Origin: Nocardia brasiliensis IFM 10847
Lineage (GTDB): Bacteria; Actinomycetota; Actinomycetes; Mycobacteriales; Mycobacteriaceae
Direction: 5' to 3'
DNA length: 64,000 nucleotides
Assembly: GCF_000710915.1 (NCBI RefSeq)
Contig: NZ_BAUA01000192.1
Span: 40,894 to 104,893 of the forward strand
Shown: piece after piece, positions 7,759 through 16,782 of the stretch
Position numbering within the stretch: the stretch's first letter is position 1
How the letters are laid out: every line of letters begins with the position of its first letter
Notes under the pieces: generated by a model
The model's input: only the letters and a program-made list of their open reading frames with translations
Databases searched by the model: none
Told to the model about the DNA's origin: nothing
Position numbers and translations under genes: made by a program

Positions 7759-8568
7759 ATGTCCACCGACGCCGCTGACCGCGAGGTTGCCAACAAGCCG
7801 AAGTCGACAGCCAAGTTCCGCGGGCCGGTCATGTTCCGGCGCGACCGGGCGAACGAGGTCGGCACCGCCGATCGCAACCTGCTCGACCGGCGCGGCGACA
7901 CCGACTGGGTGCATACCGACCCGTGGCGCGTGCTGCGCATCCAAGCCGAGTTCGTCGAGGGTTTCGGCGCGCTCGCCGAGGTGCCGCGTGCGGTCACCGT
8001 GTTCGGTTCGGCACGGACCCAACCCGACCACCCCGAATACCAGGCGGGCCTGGCCATCGGCGCCGCGCTGGCCCGGGCCGGTTTCGCGGTGATCACCGGC
8101 GGCGGCCCCGGCGCGATGGAGGCGGTCAACCGCGGCGCGTGCGAGGCGGGCGGCTATTCGATCGGTCTCGGCATCGAGCTGCCGTTCGAGCAGAGCCTCA
8201 ACGAGTGGGTCGATCTCGGCATCAACTTCCGCTACTTCTTCGTTCGCAAGACGATGTTCGTGAAGTACTCGGAGGCCTTCATCTGCCTGCCCGGTGGTTT
8301 CGGCACCCTGGACGAACTGTTCGAGGCGCTCACCCTGGTGCAGACCCGCAAGATCACCCGTTTCCCGATCATCCTGTTCGGCAGCAGGTACTGGGCCGGG
8401 CTGGTCGACTGGATGCGGGACTCGCTGGGCGGTTCCGGCAAGATCTCCCCCGGGGACCTCGGCCTGATCCATGTCACCGACAGCGTGGAGGAGGTCGTGC
8501 AGATCATCCTCGCCAACGCGGAGTCCGGTGGCGCGGAGGATGCGATCGGCACGGAGGACCAGTGGTGA
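7759..8568 (+). CDS. LOG-family nucleotide phosphoribohydrolase, long form
   Basis: A 269-residue TIGR00730-type Rossmann protein. It contains VFGSAR (81-86), TGGGPGAMEA (113-122) and PGGFGTLDE (178-186), the PGGxGTxxE signature of LOG proteins, which release cytokinin free bases or hydrolyse nucleoside monophosphates. Compared with the next gene it has about 70 extra N-terminal residues rich in charged residues. The ATG at 7759 is chosen because TAGTTT (7746-7751) stands 7 nt before it; an in-frame start 33 nt further upstream would precede that box. It overlaps the next gene by GTGA, so the two are translationally coupled. Confidence 0.85.
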   Translation: MSTDAADREVANKPKSTAKFRGPVMFRRDRANEVGTADRNLLDRRGDTDWVHTDPWRVLRIQAEFVEGFGALAEVPRAVTVFGSARTQPDHPEYQAGLAIGAALARAGFAVITGGGPGAMEAVNRGACEAGGYSIGLGIELPFEQSLNEWVDLGINFRYFFVRKTMFVKYSEAFICLPGGFGTLDELFEALTLVQTRKITRFPIILFGSRYWAGLVDWMRDSLGGSGKISPGDLGLIHVTDSVEEVVQIILANAESGGAEDAIGTEDQW

Positions 8569-9110
8569 GCGCAGAGCCCTACGCCGTCTGTGTCTACTGT
8601 TCCGCGAGCACCGTCAATCCTGTCTATCTTGATCTGGCCGCCGCGGTCGGCGCCGAGATCGCCCGGCGCGGTTGGCGACTGGTGTCCGGCGGCGGCAACG
8701 TGTCGATGATGGGCGCGATCGCGACGGCGGCGCGGGCCGGCGGCGCGAACACCATCGGGGTGATCCCGAAGCACCTGGTGCACCGCGAGGTCGCCGATGT
8801 CGACGCCGACGAACTGGTCGTCACCGACACCATGCGGCAGCGCAAGCAGATCATGGAGGACCGCGCGGACGCCTTCCTGACCCTGCCCGGCGGCATCGGC
8901 ACGCTGGAAGAGTTCTTCGAAACCTGGACCGGAGGCTATCTGGGACAGCACAATAAGCCGGTGGTGGTGCTGGACCCGGACGGCTTCTACCGAGGCCTGT
9001 TCCAGTGGCTCGACGAACTCTACGACCGTAAGTTCGTGCCCCAGCCCGCGATGGACCGCGTCACCGTGGTCGCCGATATACCTTCCGCCTTCGCGGCTTT
9101 GGCGGTGTGA
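8565..9110 (+). CDS. LOG-family cytokinin riboside 5'-monophosphate phosphoribohydrolase
   Basis: A 181-residue LOG protein, close in length and sequence to M. tuberculosis Rv1205, which has been shown to produce cytokinins. CVYCSAS (9-15), SGGGNVSMMG (41-50), the MRQRKQIMEDRAD segment and PGGIGTLEE (108-116) are all present; the arginine and the glutamate of the last motif form the active site. The GTG start overlaps the stop of the preceding LOG gene by 4 nt. Having two adjacent, clearly different LOG proteins suggests distinct substrates or a heteromer; that is inference. Confidence 0.9.
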   Translation: MSAEPYAVCVYCSASTVNPVYLDLAAAVGAEIARRGWRLVSGGGNVSMMGAIATAARAGGANTIGVIPKHLVHREVADVDADELVVTDTMRQRKQIMEDRADAFLTLPGGIGTLEEFFETWTGGYLGQHNKPVVVLDPDGFYRGLFQWLDELYDRKFVPQPAMDRVTVVADIPSAFAALAV

Positions 9111-9142
9111 GCACAAGCTTTTGATTTGAGGAGAGCGGGATA

Positions 9143-10912
9143 GTGAGTTCCGACGGTCGCTCCACGGTGAGCTTTCTAGATCTGGCCAAACACCTTCCCG
9201 CGATGGCGCTCGACGCGCCGGGCATGCTGCGCAGCGCGCCGGGCATGCTGGTGGGGCCGGACGCCAAATCCTCGGTGGGCCTGTACTTCCAGCGGGCCGC
9301 GCACCGGCATCCGAACCGCGTCTTCCTGCGCTTCGAAGGGGCGGGCTGCACCTACCGCCAAGCCAACGACGAGGTGAACCGGTATGCCGCGGTGCTCACC
9401 GCGCGGGGGGTGCGGCGCGGCGACGTGGTCGGTGTGCTGATGACCAACCGGCCGCAGACGCTGTTCGTGGTACTCGCCGCGGCGAAGCTGGGCGCCACCG
9501 TCGGCCTGCTCAATCACCACCAGCGCGACCAGGTGCTCGCGCACAGTTTCGGGTTGTTGAACAGCGTGCTCAACGTGGTCGGCGAGGAATGCGCGCAGGC
9601 GCTCGACTCGCTGCCGGAACCGCCGTCGAATGTGTTGTACAGCAACGATTTACAGGTGGCGGCGCAGGACGCGCCCGATGCCGATCCGCCGGTGTGCCAG
9701 GAGATCACCGCGAAAGAGCGGGCCTTCCTGATCTTCACCTCCGGCACGACCGGCCTGCCCAAGGCCAGCGTGATGACGCACCTGCGCTGGACCAAGAGCA
9801 TGGTCGGCCTGGGCGGGCTCGGCATTCGCCTGCGCGGCAACGACACCCTGTACTGCTGCCTGCCGCTCTATCACAACAACGCGCTGACCGTCGCGCTGTC
9901 CGCAGTGCTGAGCGCGGGCGGCACATTCGCGCTCGGCAGGCAGTTCTCGGTGTCGCGGTTCTGGGACGAGGTGATCCGCGAAGAGGCGACGGCGTTCATC
10001 TACATCGGTGAGCTGTGCCGTTACCTGCTCAACCAGGCGCCGAAGGCGACCGACCGCAGACACAAGGTCCGGCTCGCGGTCGGCAACGGGCTGCGCCCGG
10101 AACTGTGGGACGAGTTCAAGCGGCGATTCGGGATCACCCGGATCGTCGAGTTCTACGGGGCCAGCGAAGTCAACATCGCGTTCATCAACGCGTTCGGCGT
10201 GGACCGCACCGCGGGGTTCGGGCCGCTGCCCTACGCCGTCGTCGACTACGACGACGAGACCGGAAAAGCCAAGCGCGACAAGAACGGTCGCTTACGCCGG
10301 GTCGGTACGGGCGGGGTCGGGCTGCTGCTGTCCAAGATCACCGGCCGGTCGCCGTTCGACGGCTACACCGACAAGGCGGCCTCCGAGGCGAAGCTGGTGC
10401 GCGACGGCTTCAAGCAAGGGGATCTCTGGTTCGACACCGGCGATCTGGTACGCGATCAGGGTTGGCATCACATCGCTTTCGTGGATCGGCTCGGCGACAC
10501 CTTCCGGTGGAAGGGGGAGAACGTCGCGACCACCGAGGTCGAGGGCGCGCTGACCAGGTCCGACGCGATCTCGCAGGCCGTTGTCTACGGTGTAGATATC
10601 CCGGGCGCCGACGGTAAGGCGGGCATGGCGGCCGTGACCTTGAGTCCCGACGCCGAACTCGACGGCGTAGCGCTCGCGGAACTGGCGTACCGGCAACTGC
10701 CCGCCTACGCGGTCCCGCTGTTCCTGCGCGTGGTCCAAGAACTCGAACAGACCTCCACCTTCAAGAGCCGCAAGGTGGAGTTGCGCAAACAGGGCTACAC
10801 CCCCGACGACGACCACCGGCTCTACGTCCTCGCGGGCCGCGACAAGGGCTACGTCCCCTTCTATCCCGACTACCCGGACGAGGTAGCCGCAGGCCGCGCC
10901 CCCAAGAGCTGA
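9143..10912 (+). CDS. fadD6: Long-chain acyl-CoA synthetase FadD6-like (FATP type)
   Basis: A 589-residue ANL enzyme of the very-long-chain acyl-CoA synthetase/fatty acid transport protein branch. The ATP loop FLIFTSGTTGLPKASVMTH is at about 194-212, YGASE at about 339, WFDTGDL at about 430 and RLGDTFRWKGENV at about 451, the last being diagnostic of the FATP group. Position and order (LOG, fadD6, folP2, gpgS) equal Rv1205-Rv1208 of M. tuberculosis. The GTG start follows GAGGAGAGCGG. It probably activates long-chain fatty acids at the membrane for beta-oxidation or lipid synthesis. Confidence 0.9.
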   Translation: MSSDGRSTVSFLDLAKHLPAMALDAPGMLRSAPGMLVGPDAKSSVGLYFQRAAHRHPNRVFLRFEGAGCTYRQANDEVNRYAAVLTARGVRRGDVVGVLMTNRPQTLFVVLAAAKLGATVGLLNHHQRDQVLAHSFGLLNSVLNVVGEECAQALDSLPEPPSNVLYSNDLQVAAQDAPDADPPVCQEITAKERAFLIFTSGTTGLPKASVMTHLRWTKSMVGLGGLGIRLRGNDTLYCCLPLYHNNALTVALSAVLSAGGTFALGRQFSVSRFWDEVIREEATAFIYIGELCRYLLNQAPKATDRRHKVRLAVGNGLRPELWDEFKRRFGITRIVEFYGASEVNIAFINAFGVDRTAGFGPLPYAVVDYDDETGKAKRDKNGRLRRVGTGGVGLLLSKITGRSPFDGYTDKAASEAKLVRDGFKQGDLWFDTGDLVRDQGWHHIAFVDRLGDTFRWKGENVATTEVEGALTRSDAISQAVVYGVDIPGADGKAGMAAVTLSPDAELDGVALAELAYRQLPAYAVPLFLRVVQELEQTSTFKSRKVELRKQGYTPDDDHRLYVLAGRDKGYVPFYPDYPDEVAAGRAPKS

Positions 10913-10938
10913 CCGAGGCCGCTCGGCACAGGGGTCGG

Positions 10939-10944
10939 TACAGT
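10939..10944 (+). promoter_or_regulatory. -10 box of folP2, leaderless type
   Basis: TACAGT ends 6 nt before the folP2 ATG; the intervening CGGGGC is no ribosome binding site. This gives the folP2-gpgS pair its own promoter, separate from fadD6. Confidence 0.5.
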
Positions 10945-10950
10945 CGGGGC

Positions 10951-11835
10951 ATGTTCAGCGCCACCGTTTCACCGCTTCCGACCTTGTGCGGCAAGCCGGT
11001 GGCGACGGATCGGGCGCTGGTCATGGCGATCGTGAATCGCACGCCGGACTCCTTCTATGACCGGGGCGCCACGTTCACCGACGCCGCCGCGATGGACGCG
11101 GTCGTGCGCGCGGTGGACGAGGGCGCCGACCTGGTCGACATCGGCGGGGTGAAAGCCGGGCCGGGGTCGCTGGTCGATGCCGAGGAGGAGGCCCGGCGGG
11201 TGCTCCCGTTCGTCGCCGCGATTCGGGCGAAGTTCCCGGAGCTATTGATCAGCATCGACACCTGGCGCGCCGAGGTGGCGCTGGCCGCCGTGCGCGAGGG
11301 CGCGGACCTGATCAACGACACCTGGGCGGGCGCCGATCCGGATCTGGTGCCGGTGGCGGCCGAGCACGGCGTCGGCATCGTGTGCAGCCACACCGGCGGT
11401 GCGGTGCCGCGCACCCGGCCGCACCGGGTCCGCTACGCCGATATCGTGGCCGAAGTGACCGGCACCCTGGTTCGGGCGGCCGAGCACGCGGCCGCGGCCG
11501 GGGTGCGCGCGGATTCGATCCTGATCGATCCGACCCATGATTTCGGCAAGAACACCTATCACGGCCTGGAGTTGTTGCGCGGAGTAGACGTTCTTGTAAA
11601 TACCGGGTGGCCGGTCCTGATGGCCCTCAGCAACAAGGACTTCATCGGGGAGACTCTAGGTGTCGATCTTTCCGAGCGGTTGGAGGGCACATTGGCGGCA
11701 ACGGCCTGGTCGGCTGCCGCGGGCGCCCGCGTCTTCCGCGTTCACGAAGTCGCCGCGACCCGGCGGGTAGTGGACATGATCGCCGCCATCCAGGGCATCC
11801 GGCCCCCAGCACGCACCCTGCGAGGTTTGGTATGA
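10951..11835 (+). CDS. folP2: Dihydropteroate synthase paralogue FolP2
   Basis: A 294-residue pterin-binding TIM-barrel protein. The first motif is NRTPDSFYDRG (29-39, usual NVTPDSFSDGG) and the second is DIGGVKAGPG (63-72, where active synthases have a GGESTRPG-type loop). The sulfonamide/PABA loop is thus altered, as in M. tuberculosis FolP2 (Rv1207), which lacks dihydropteroate synthase activity. I infer that this copy is not the main folate enzyme. Its stop overlaps the gpgS start (ATGA), and that conserved coupling points to a role linked to glucosylglycerate or methylglucose lipopolysaccharide metabolism. Confidence 0.88.
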   Translation: MFSATVSPLPTLCGKPVATDRALVMAIVNRTPDSFYDRGATFTDAAAMDAVVRAVDEGADLVDIGGVKAGPGSLVDAEEEARRVLPFVAAIRAKFPELLISIDTWRAEVALAAVREGADLINDTWAGADPDLVPVAAEHGVGIVCSHTGGAVPRTRPHRVRYADIVAEVTGTLVRAAEHAAAAGVRADSILIDPTHDFGKNTYHGLELLRGVDVLVNTGWPVLMALSNKDFIGETLGVDLSERLEGTLAATAWSAAAGARVFRVHEVAATRRVVDMIAAIQGIRPPARTLRGLV

Positions 11836-12785
11836 ACTTTCACCACCCCCACAGCCGCGAGTACAGCCCGCCATGGGCCACGACGAACACCTGGGACACC
11901 CCGAGCTGGTCGGTAGACGAGCTCGTCGCCGCCAAGGCGGGCCGCACCGTGTCGGTGGTGCTGCCCGCGCTGAACGAGGAGAACACCGTCGCCGACGTGG
12001 TGGCCAGCATCCGGCCGCTGCTCGGCACCCTGGTGGACGAGCTGATCGTGCTCGACTCCGGTTCCACCGACGCCACCGCCGAACGGGCCCGCGCCGCGGG
12101 CGCCGAAGTGATCACGCGGGAGCAGGCGGTGCCCGAACTCGACCCGGTGCCGGGCAAGGGCGAGGTGCTGTGGCGTTCGCTGGCGGTGACCAGCGGTGAC
12201 CTCATCGCCTTCGTCGATTCCGATCTCATCGACCCTGATCCGGCGTTCGTGCCCAAGCTGCTCGGCCCGCTGCTCACCGTCGAGGACATGCACCTGGTCA
12301 AGGCCTACTACCGCAGGCCGCTGCGGCAGGGCGCCGCGGTGGACGCGCACGGCGGCGGCCGGGTCACCGAGCTCGTCGCCCGGCCGTTGCTCGCCGCGCT
12401 GCGGCCCGAACTCTCGCAGGTGTTGCAGCCGCTGGGCGGCGAGTACGCGGGCACCCGCGAACTGCTCACCGCGGTCCCGTTCGCGCCCGGCTACGGCGTG
12501 GAGATCGGGCTGCTGCTCGACACCTACGACCAGGTCGGCCTGTCCGCGATCGGTCAGGTCAACCTGGGGGTGCGCACGCACCGCAACCGGCCGCTGGCCG
12601 ACCTGGGCGTGATGAGCAGGCAGATCCTCGGTACCGTGCTCGGCCGCAGCGGCGTCGTGGACTCCGGTGCGGCGCTGACCCAGTTCCCGCTGGTCGGTGA
12701 TGCCTTCACCGCGCACAGCACCGAGGTGTCGCTGGCCGACCGTCCGCCGATGAACACGCTGCGCCCCGCCTGGGCCGCAGCCTGA
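11832..12785 (+). CDS. gpgS: Glucosyl-3-phosphoglycerate synthase
   Basis: A 317-residue GT-A/GT81 glycosyltransferase that makes glucosyl-3-phosphoglycerate from UDP-glucose and 3-phosphoglycerate, the first step to glucosylglycerate and methylglucose lipopolysaccharides. Visible features are VVLPALNEENTV (42-53), VLDSGSTDAT (73-82), the metal-binding VDSD (128-131) and GGEYAGTRELL near the acceptor site. M. tuberculosis GpgS (Rv1208) is 324 residues. The ATG overlaps the folP2 stop. A strong hairpin follows 15 nt after the stop codon. Confidence 0.93.
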   Translation: MNFHHPHSREYSPPWATTNTWDTPSWSVDELVAAKAGRTVSVVLPALNEENTVADVVASIRPLLGTLVDELIVLDSGSTDATAERARAAGAEVITREQAVPELDPVPGKGEVLWRSLAVTSGDLIAFVDSDLIDPDPAFVPKLLGPLLTVEDMHLVKAYYRRPLRQGAAVDAHGGGRVTELVARPLLAALRPELSQVLQPLGGEYAGTRELLTAVPFAPGYGVEIGLLLDTYDQVGLSAIGQVNLGVRTHRNRPLADLGVMSRQILGTVLGRSGVVDSGAALTQFPLVGDAFTAHSTEVSLADRPPMNTLRPAWAAA

Positions 12786-12799
12786 ATCTAGCCTGATCC

Positions 12800-12833
12800 G
12801 CGAACCCGGGTGCCCTCGGCCGCCCGGGTTCGC
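12800..12833 (+). terminator. Terminator after gpgS
   Basis: GCGAACCCGGG pairs perfectly with CCCGGGTTCGC (11 bp) around a 12-nt loop, 15 nt past the gpgS stop. It closes the fadD6-folP2-gpgS unit and marks the left edge of the accessory insert. Confidence 0.8.
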
Positions 12834-13013
12834 TGCTGTCGGGACCGCGCGAGTTTTCGGCGAATTCACCGGCTGCCGAGCCGATCTGCGGCGCTGCTGT
12901 TGTTCGCGAGCAGGTTTGCTGAACAGACGCTACGATGTTTTCCAGGTCTTACGTTCGCATGCTGTATTTCGAGATACGCGTCCGTCGCGCGCTCATGAGC
13001 AGGAGATACGTTT

Positions 13014-13547
13014 ATGACTATTGGTGAGCTACCCAAGCAGGACACGCGTCAGCCGGAGTTTGCCGGTCCCGATTACACGTTGGCCACGCTGCGGGTGAAC
13101 GGTCACGATTTTCCGGTGGCGCTCGAACCCCGGGTCAGCCTGCTCGATGCCCTGCGTGAATATCTGCGCCTCACCGGCACCAAGAAGGGGTGTGATCAGG
13201 GCGCCTGCGGCGCGTGCACGGTGTGGGTCGACGGTAAGCGCGAATTGTCCTGCCTCACTCTGGCATTGAGTGTGCAGGGTCGCGAGGTCACGACAATCGA
13301 AGGCGTCGCGCAGGGGGAGGAGCTGCATCCGGTGCAGCGGGCTTTCATCAGCTGCGACGGCTTCCAGTGCGGTTACTGCACGCCCGGTCAGATCATGTCG
13401 GCGATCAAATGCATCGAAGAGGGCCATACCGGCAGCGACGAAGAGATCGCCGAATGGATGAGCGGCAATATCTGCCGCTGTGCGGCTTACCAGAACATCC
13501 GCGACGCGATAAAGACCGCGGAGGCCGAAATGGGGCAGACCCGATGA
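13014..13547 (+). CDS. paoA: Aldehyde oxidoreductase, [2Fe-2S] subunit (PaoA type)
   Basis: A 177-residue electron-transfer subunit with two [2Fe-2S] clusters. The plant-type cluster uses C60, C65, C68 and C80 (KKGCDQGACGACTVW). The second, helical cluster uses C119, C122, C154 and C156 (CGYCTPGQ and CRC). E. coli PaoA carries a Tat signal, but this protein starts with a short charged segment and no signal, so the complex should be cytoplasmic. The ATG follows AGGAGATACGTTT. It is the first of three overlapping genes forming the heterotrimer. Confidence 0.88.
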   Translation: MTIGELPKQDTRQPEFAGPDYTLATLRVNGHDFPVALEPRVSLLDALREYLRLTGTKKGCDQGACGACTVWVDGKRELSCLTLALSVQGREVTTIEGVAQGEELHPVQRAFISCDGFQCGYCTPGQIMSAIKCIEEGHTGSDEEIAEWMSGNICRCAAYQNIRDAIKTAEAEMGQTR

Positions 13548-14542
13548 AGCCCATCGCCTTCGCGCGCGCCGAGACGGTGGACGAGGCGCTCGTCGCCGTC
13601 GCCGCCCGCCCGAACACCGTATTCCTCGCCGGCGGTACGACTCTGGTGGATATGCTGCGCATCGGCGCGATGGAGCCGGACAACGTCGTCGACATCAACC
13701 GGCTGCCGCTGACCGAGCTGGCGCACACCCCGGACGGCGGGCTGCGCATCGGCGCGATGGTCCGGATGAGTGAGGTCGCGGCCGATCCCGGTGTGCGGGA
13801 ACGCTTTCCGTTTCTGTCCATTGCACTCTGGAAGGGCGCGTCCGCGCAGATCCGCAACATGGCCTCGATGGGCGGCAACCTGATGCAGAAGGTGCGCTGC
13901 CCGCAGTTCCGCGATATCGCCTACGCCTGCAACAAGCGCGCGCCCGGCAGCGGCTGCGGCGCCCTCGAGGGCCTGCACCGCGGCAATGCCGTATTGGGCA
14001 CCAGCGAGCACTGTTTCGCGATGCACCCCTCCGATATGGCGAACCCGCTCACCGCGCTCGATGCCGTGGTGCAGGTGCAGGGGCCGCGCGGCATCCGCAG
14101 CATCCCTTTCGACGACTTCTTCCTGTTGCCCGGCGATACACCGCATCTGGAGCATCCGATCACCAGCGACGAGCTCATCATCCGGATCGACGTGCCGCCC
14201 TTGCCGTTCGCGAAGAACTCGCACTACCTGAAGGTGCGCGACCGCGAATCCTATGAGTTCGCCGCCGCTTCCGTGGCCGTGGCGCTCGACCTGGCGGACG
14301 GAGTCGTGCGGGATGTCCGGATCGGCCTGGGCGGCGTGGCGACCAAACCATGGCGGGCCAGAATGGCCGAGGATCTGCTCACCGGCAAGCCCGCGACGAA
14401 GGAGAATTTCGCCGCGGCGGCGGCCACCGAACTCGCGGCGGCCGACGACAGCCACCCGATGAACCGGTTCAAAATCGAACTGGCGCAACGCACCCTGGTG
14501 CGCGCCCTGGAAACCGTCGCGGCGCGGGGAGCGCGGAAATGA
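13544..14542 (+). CDS. paoB: Aldehyde oxidoreductase, FAD and [4Fe-4S] subunit (PaoB type)
   Basis: A 332-residue flavin subunit. FLAGGTTLVDMLRIG (27-41) and NMASMGGNLMQ (105-115) bind FAD. Between them and the C-terminal domain is an insertion with four cysteines (C119, C129, C138, C157; RCPQFRD, ACNKRAPGSGC, TSEHC), the hallmark of the PaoB/HcrB-like subunits that carry an extra [4Fe-4S] cluster. This separates the enzyme from ordinary xanthine and CO dehydrogenases. The ATG overlaps the small-subunit stop by 4 nt, and its own stop overlaps the large-subunit ATG (ATGA). Confidence 0.87.
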   Translation: MKPIAFARAETVDEALVAVAARPNTVFLAGGTTLVDMLRIGAMEPDNVVDINRLPLTELAHTPDGGLRIGAMVRMSEVAADPGVRERFPFLSIALWKGASAQIRNMASMGGNLMQKVRCPQFRDIAYACNKRAPGSGCGALEGLHRGNAVLGTSEHCFAMHPSDMANPLTALDAVVQVQGPRGIRSIPFDDFFLLPGDTPHLEHPITSDELIIRIDVPPLPFAKNSHYLKVRDRESYEFAAASVAVALDLADGVVRDVRIGLGGVATKPWRARMAEDLLTGKPATKENFAAAAATELAAADDSHPMNRFKIELAQRTLVRALETVAARGARK

Positions 14543-16782
14543 GTGCGCCCGCCGCCGAGCAGCTGATCGGTCAGCCGCGCGACCGCATCGACGGGCACGC
14601 CAAGGTCACCGGCGCGGCGCGCTACACCGCCGAGATCCCGATGCCGAACGCCGCGTACGGCGTGCTCGTGGGCGCCGAGATCGGTAACGGCACACTGACT
14701 TCCCTCGACATCAGCCGCGCACTGCGGGCCGGCGCGGTGGCCGTGTTCACCCACGAGAACCTGCCGCGGGTCACCACGGTGCCGCTGGTGCCATCGCTGT
14801 TCGGCCATCCCGCGCCTGGACAGACTTTCTTTCCCATGCAGGACACCACGATCCACTACTTCGGCCAGCCGATCGCCGTGGTGGTGGCGGACACCTTCGA
14901 GGTGGCCCAGCAGGCTGCCCGGTTGATCGAGGCGACCTACGACGAGCAGCCCGCACTGGTGCGCCTGGACGACGGGCGCGACGAACAGTATGTGCCGGAG
15001 AAGATCTTCGCCGGGTTCGTCCCGGCCACCCAGTCGCGCGGCGACTTCGCGGGTGCGGCCGCGGCGGCCGCGCACACCGTCGACGCCACCTTCCGGTTCG
15101 CCGCCAACCACCACAATCCGATCGAATGCTCGGTCACCGCCGCGATGTGGAACGGGGATTCGGTCACCGTCTACGACGCCACCCAGGGCATCGTGGCCAG
15201 CCAGCTGACCATCGCGGCACACCTCGGGATCTCGCCGAGCAAGGTGCGGGTGGTGACGGACTACGTCGGCGGCGGCTTCGGTGCGAAAGCGATGATCTGG
15301 CCGCACGTCACGCTCGCGCCGCTGATCGCGCGGGAACTGGGCCGGCCGATCCGGGTGATCCTGAACCGGGAGCAGATGTTCTACGGCACCGGGTTACGGG
15401 AAGAGCAGGAGCAGCGCGTCACGCTGGTGAGCGACGCCGAGGGGCGGTTCACCGGACTGCGCCACCACAAGCTCTCTCTCACTTCGCATTTCGACGACTG
15501 GGCCGAGCCCTCGCTCGAGGTGGCGAGCAAGGCCTACGGTATCCCGCACTGGGAGGGGCAGTATCGGCTGATCAAGGCCAACATCATGACGCCGACCTTC
15601 ATGCGCGGCCCCGGCGAGGCCTCGGGCATGGTCGCGCTCGAATGCGCGATCGACGAACTCGCCACCCAGCTCGGCGCCGACCCGGTGGAACTGCGCCTGC
15701 GCAATCACGCCGCGGTCGATCCGGAAAGCGGAAACCCGTGGAGCTCCGACGGTTACCTCGACTGCCTGCGGCTGGCCGCGGAGCGGTTCGGCTGGGACGG
15801 GCGCAAACAGACGCCGGGTTCGCATGTCGAGGGCAACTGGCTCATCGGCTGGGGCGTCGGCACCGCGGGCTACCCGGTGTACGAACCCGGCCAGCCGCAA
15901 CGCGCGCACGCGCGGTTGCGCTCGGACGGGTCGCTCGTGGTGCAGGCGGGCACCCAGGAATTCGGCACCGGTGTCGCCACGGCGATGACCCAGGTCGCCG
16001 GGGACGCGATGGGAATGCCGTTCGACCGCATCCGATTCGAGATCGGCAACACCGACTATCCGAACGTGGCAGCGACCGTCGGGTCGATCGGTGCGAGCGC
16101 GGTGAGTTCCGCGGTGCACAACACCTGCACCGATCTGCTCCGGCAGCTCATCGAGGTCGCGGTCGCCGATATCGATTCCCCGCTGCGTGGTCGCACGCCC
16201 GACGAGATCGAGGGCGTCGACGGGAAGCTGCGACTGCGCGACGATCCGTCGGTCAGCGATTCGTACGCCGACGTCCTTGACCGCAACCAACTTTCGGATA
16301 TCGAGACGACCGGCAGCTGGCGGCCCGCGACGACGCCCGCGCCCTACGGAAAGATGAGCTTCGGCGCGCAGTTCGCCGAGGTTGCCGTCGATCCGGAGCT
16401 CGGGTTGGTCCGGGTCCGGCGCATGGTCGGTGCGTTCGCGCCCGGGCGGGTGCTCAATGCGAAACTGGCCCGCAGTCAGGTGCTCGGCGGCATGAATTGG
16501 GGCCTGTCCCAAGCACTGATGGAGGGCAGCGTGCCCGATATCCGGGACGGCCGGTGGGCCAACGCCTCCCTGCTGGAATACCTGCTGCCGGTGAACGCCG
16601 ACGCTCCCGCCGTCGACATCTCGTTCGTCGAGGTCGACGACGCGGTGGTGAACCCCCTGGGCGTCAAGGGCATCGGCGAACTCGGCATGATCGGCGCGGC
16701 CGCGGCCATCGTCAACGCCGTGCACCACGCCACCGGAAAACGCCTGCGCGACATCCCCTTGCGCATCGAACACCTGCTCTGA
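14539..16782 (+). CDS. paoC: Aldehyde oxidoreductase, molybdenum cofactor subunit (PaoC type)
   Basis: A 747-residue xanthine-oxidase-family catalytic subunit. It begins with IGQPRDRIDGHAKVTGAARY, has the cofactor-binding GGGFGAK at about 252 and FMRGPGEASGM at about 354, and ends with VKGIGELGMIGAAAAIVNA, where the glutamate of GELG is the catalytic base of this family. The length is near E. coli PaoC (about 730). The expected reaction is oxidation of an aldehyde to a carboxylic acid at a molybdopterin centre; the substrate is unknown. Maturation probably needs the XdhC protein encoded on the opposite strand at 17231-18307. Confidence 0.88.
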   Translation: MSAPAAEQLIGQPRDRIDGHAKVTGAARYTAEIPMPNAAYGVLVGAEIGNGTLTSLDISRALRAGAVAVFTHENLPRVTTVPLVPSLFGHPAPGQTFFPMQDTTIHYFGQPIAVVVADTFEVAQQAARLIEATYDEQPALVRLDDGRDEQYVPEKIFAGFVPATQSRGDFAGAAAAAAHTVDATFRFAANHHNPIECSVTAAMWNGDSVTVYDATQGIVASQLTIAAHLGISPSKVRVVTDYVGGGFGAKAMIWPHVTLAPLIARELGRPIRVILNREQMFYGTGLREEQEQRVTLVSDAEGRFTGLRHHKLSLTSHFDDWAEPSLEVASKAYGIPHWEGQYRLIKANIMTPTFMRGPGEASGMVALECAIDELATQLGADPVELRLRNHAAVDPESGNPWSSDGYLDCLRLAAERFGWDGRKQTPGSHVEGNWLIGWGVGTAGYPVYEPGQPQRAHARLRSDGSLVVQAGTQEFGTGVATAMTQVAGDAMGMPFDRIRFEIGNTDYPNVAATVGSIGASAVSSAVHNTCTDLLRQLIEVAVADIDSPLRGRTPDEIEGVDGKLRLRDDPSVSDSYADVLDRNQLSDIETTGSWRPATTPAPYGKMSFGAQFAEVAVDPELGLVRVRRMVGAFAPGRVLNAKLARSQVLGGMNWGLSQALMEGSVPDIRDGRWANASLLEYLLPVNADAPAVDISFVEVDDAVVNPLGVKGIGELGMIGAAAAIVNAVHHATGKRLRDIPLRIEHLL

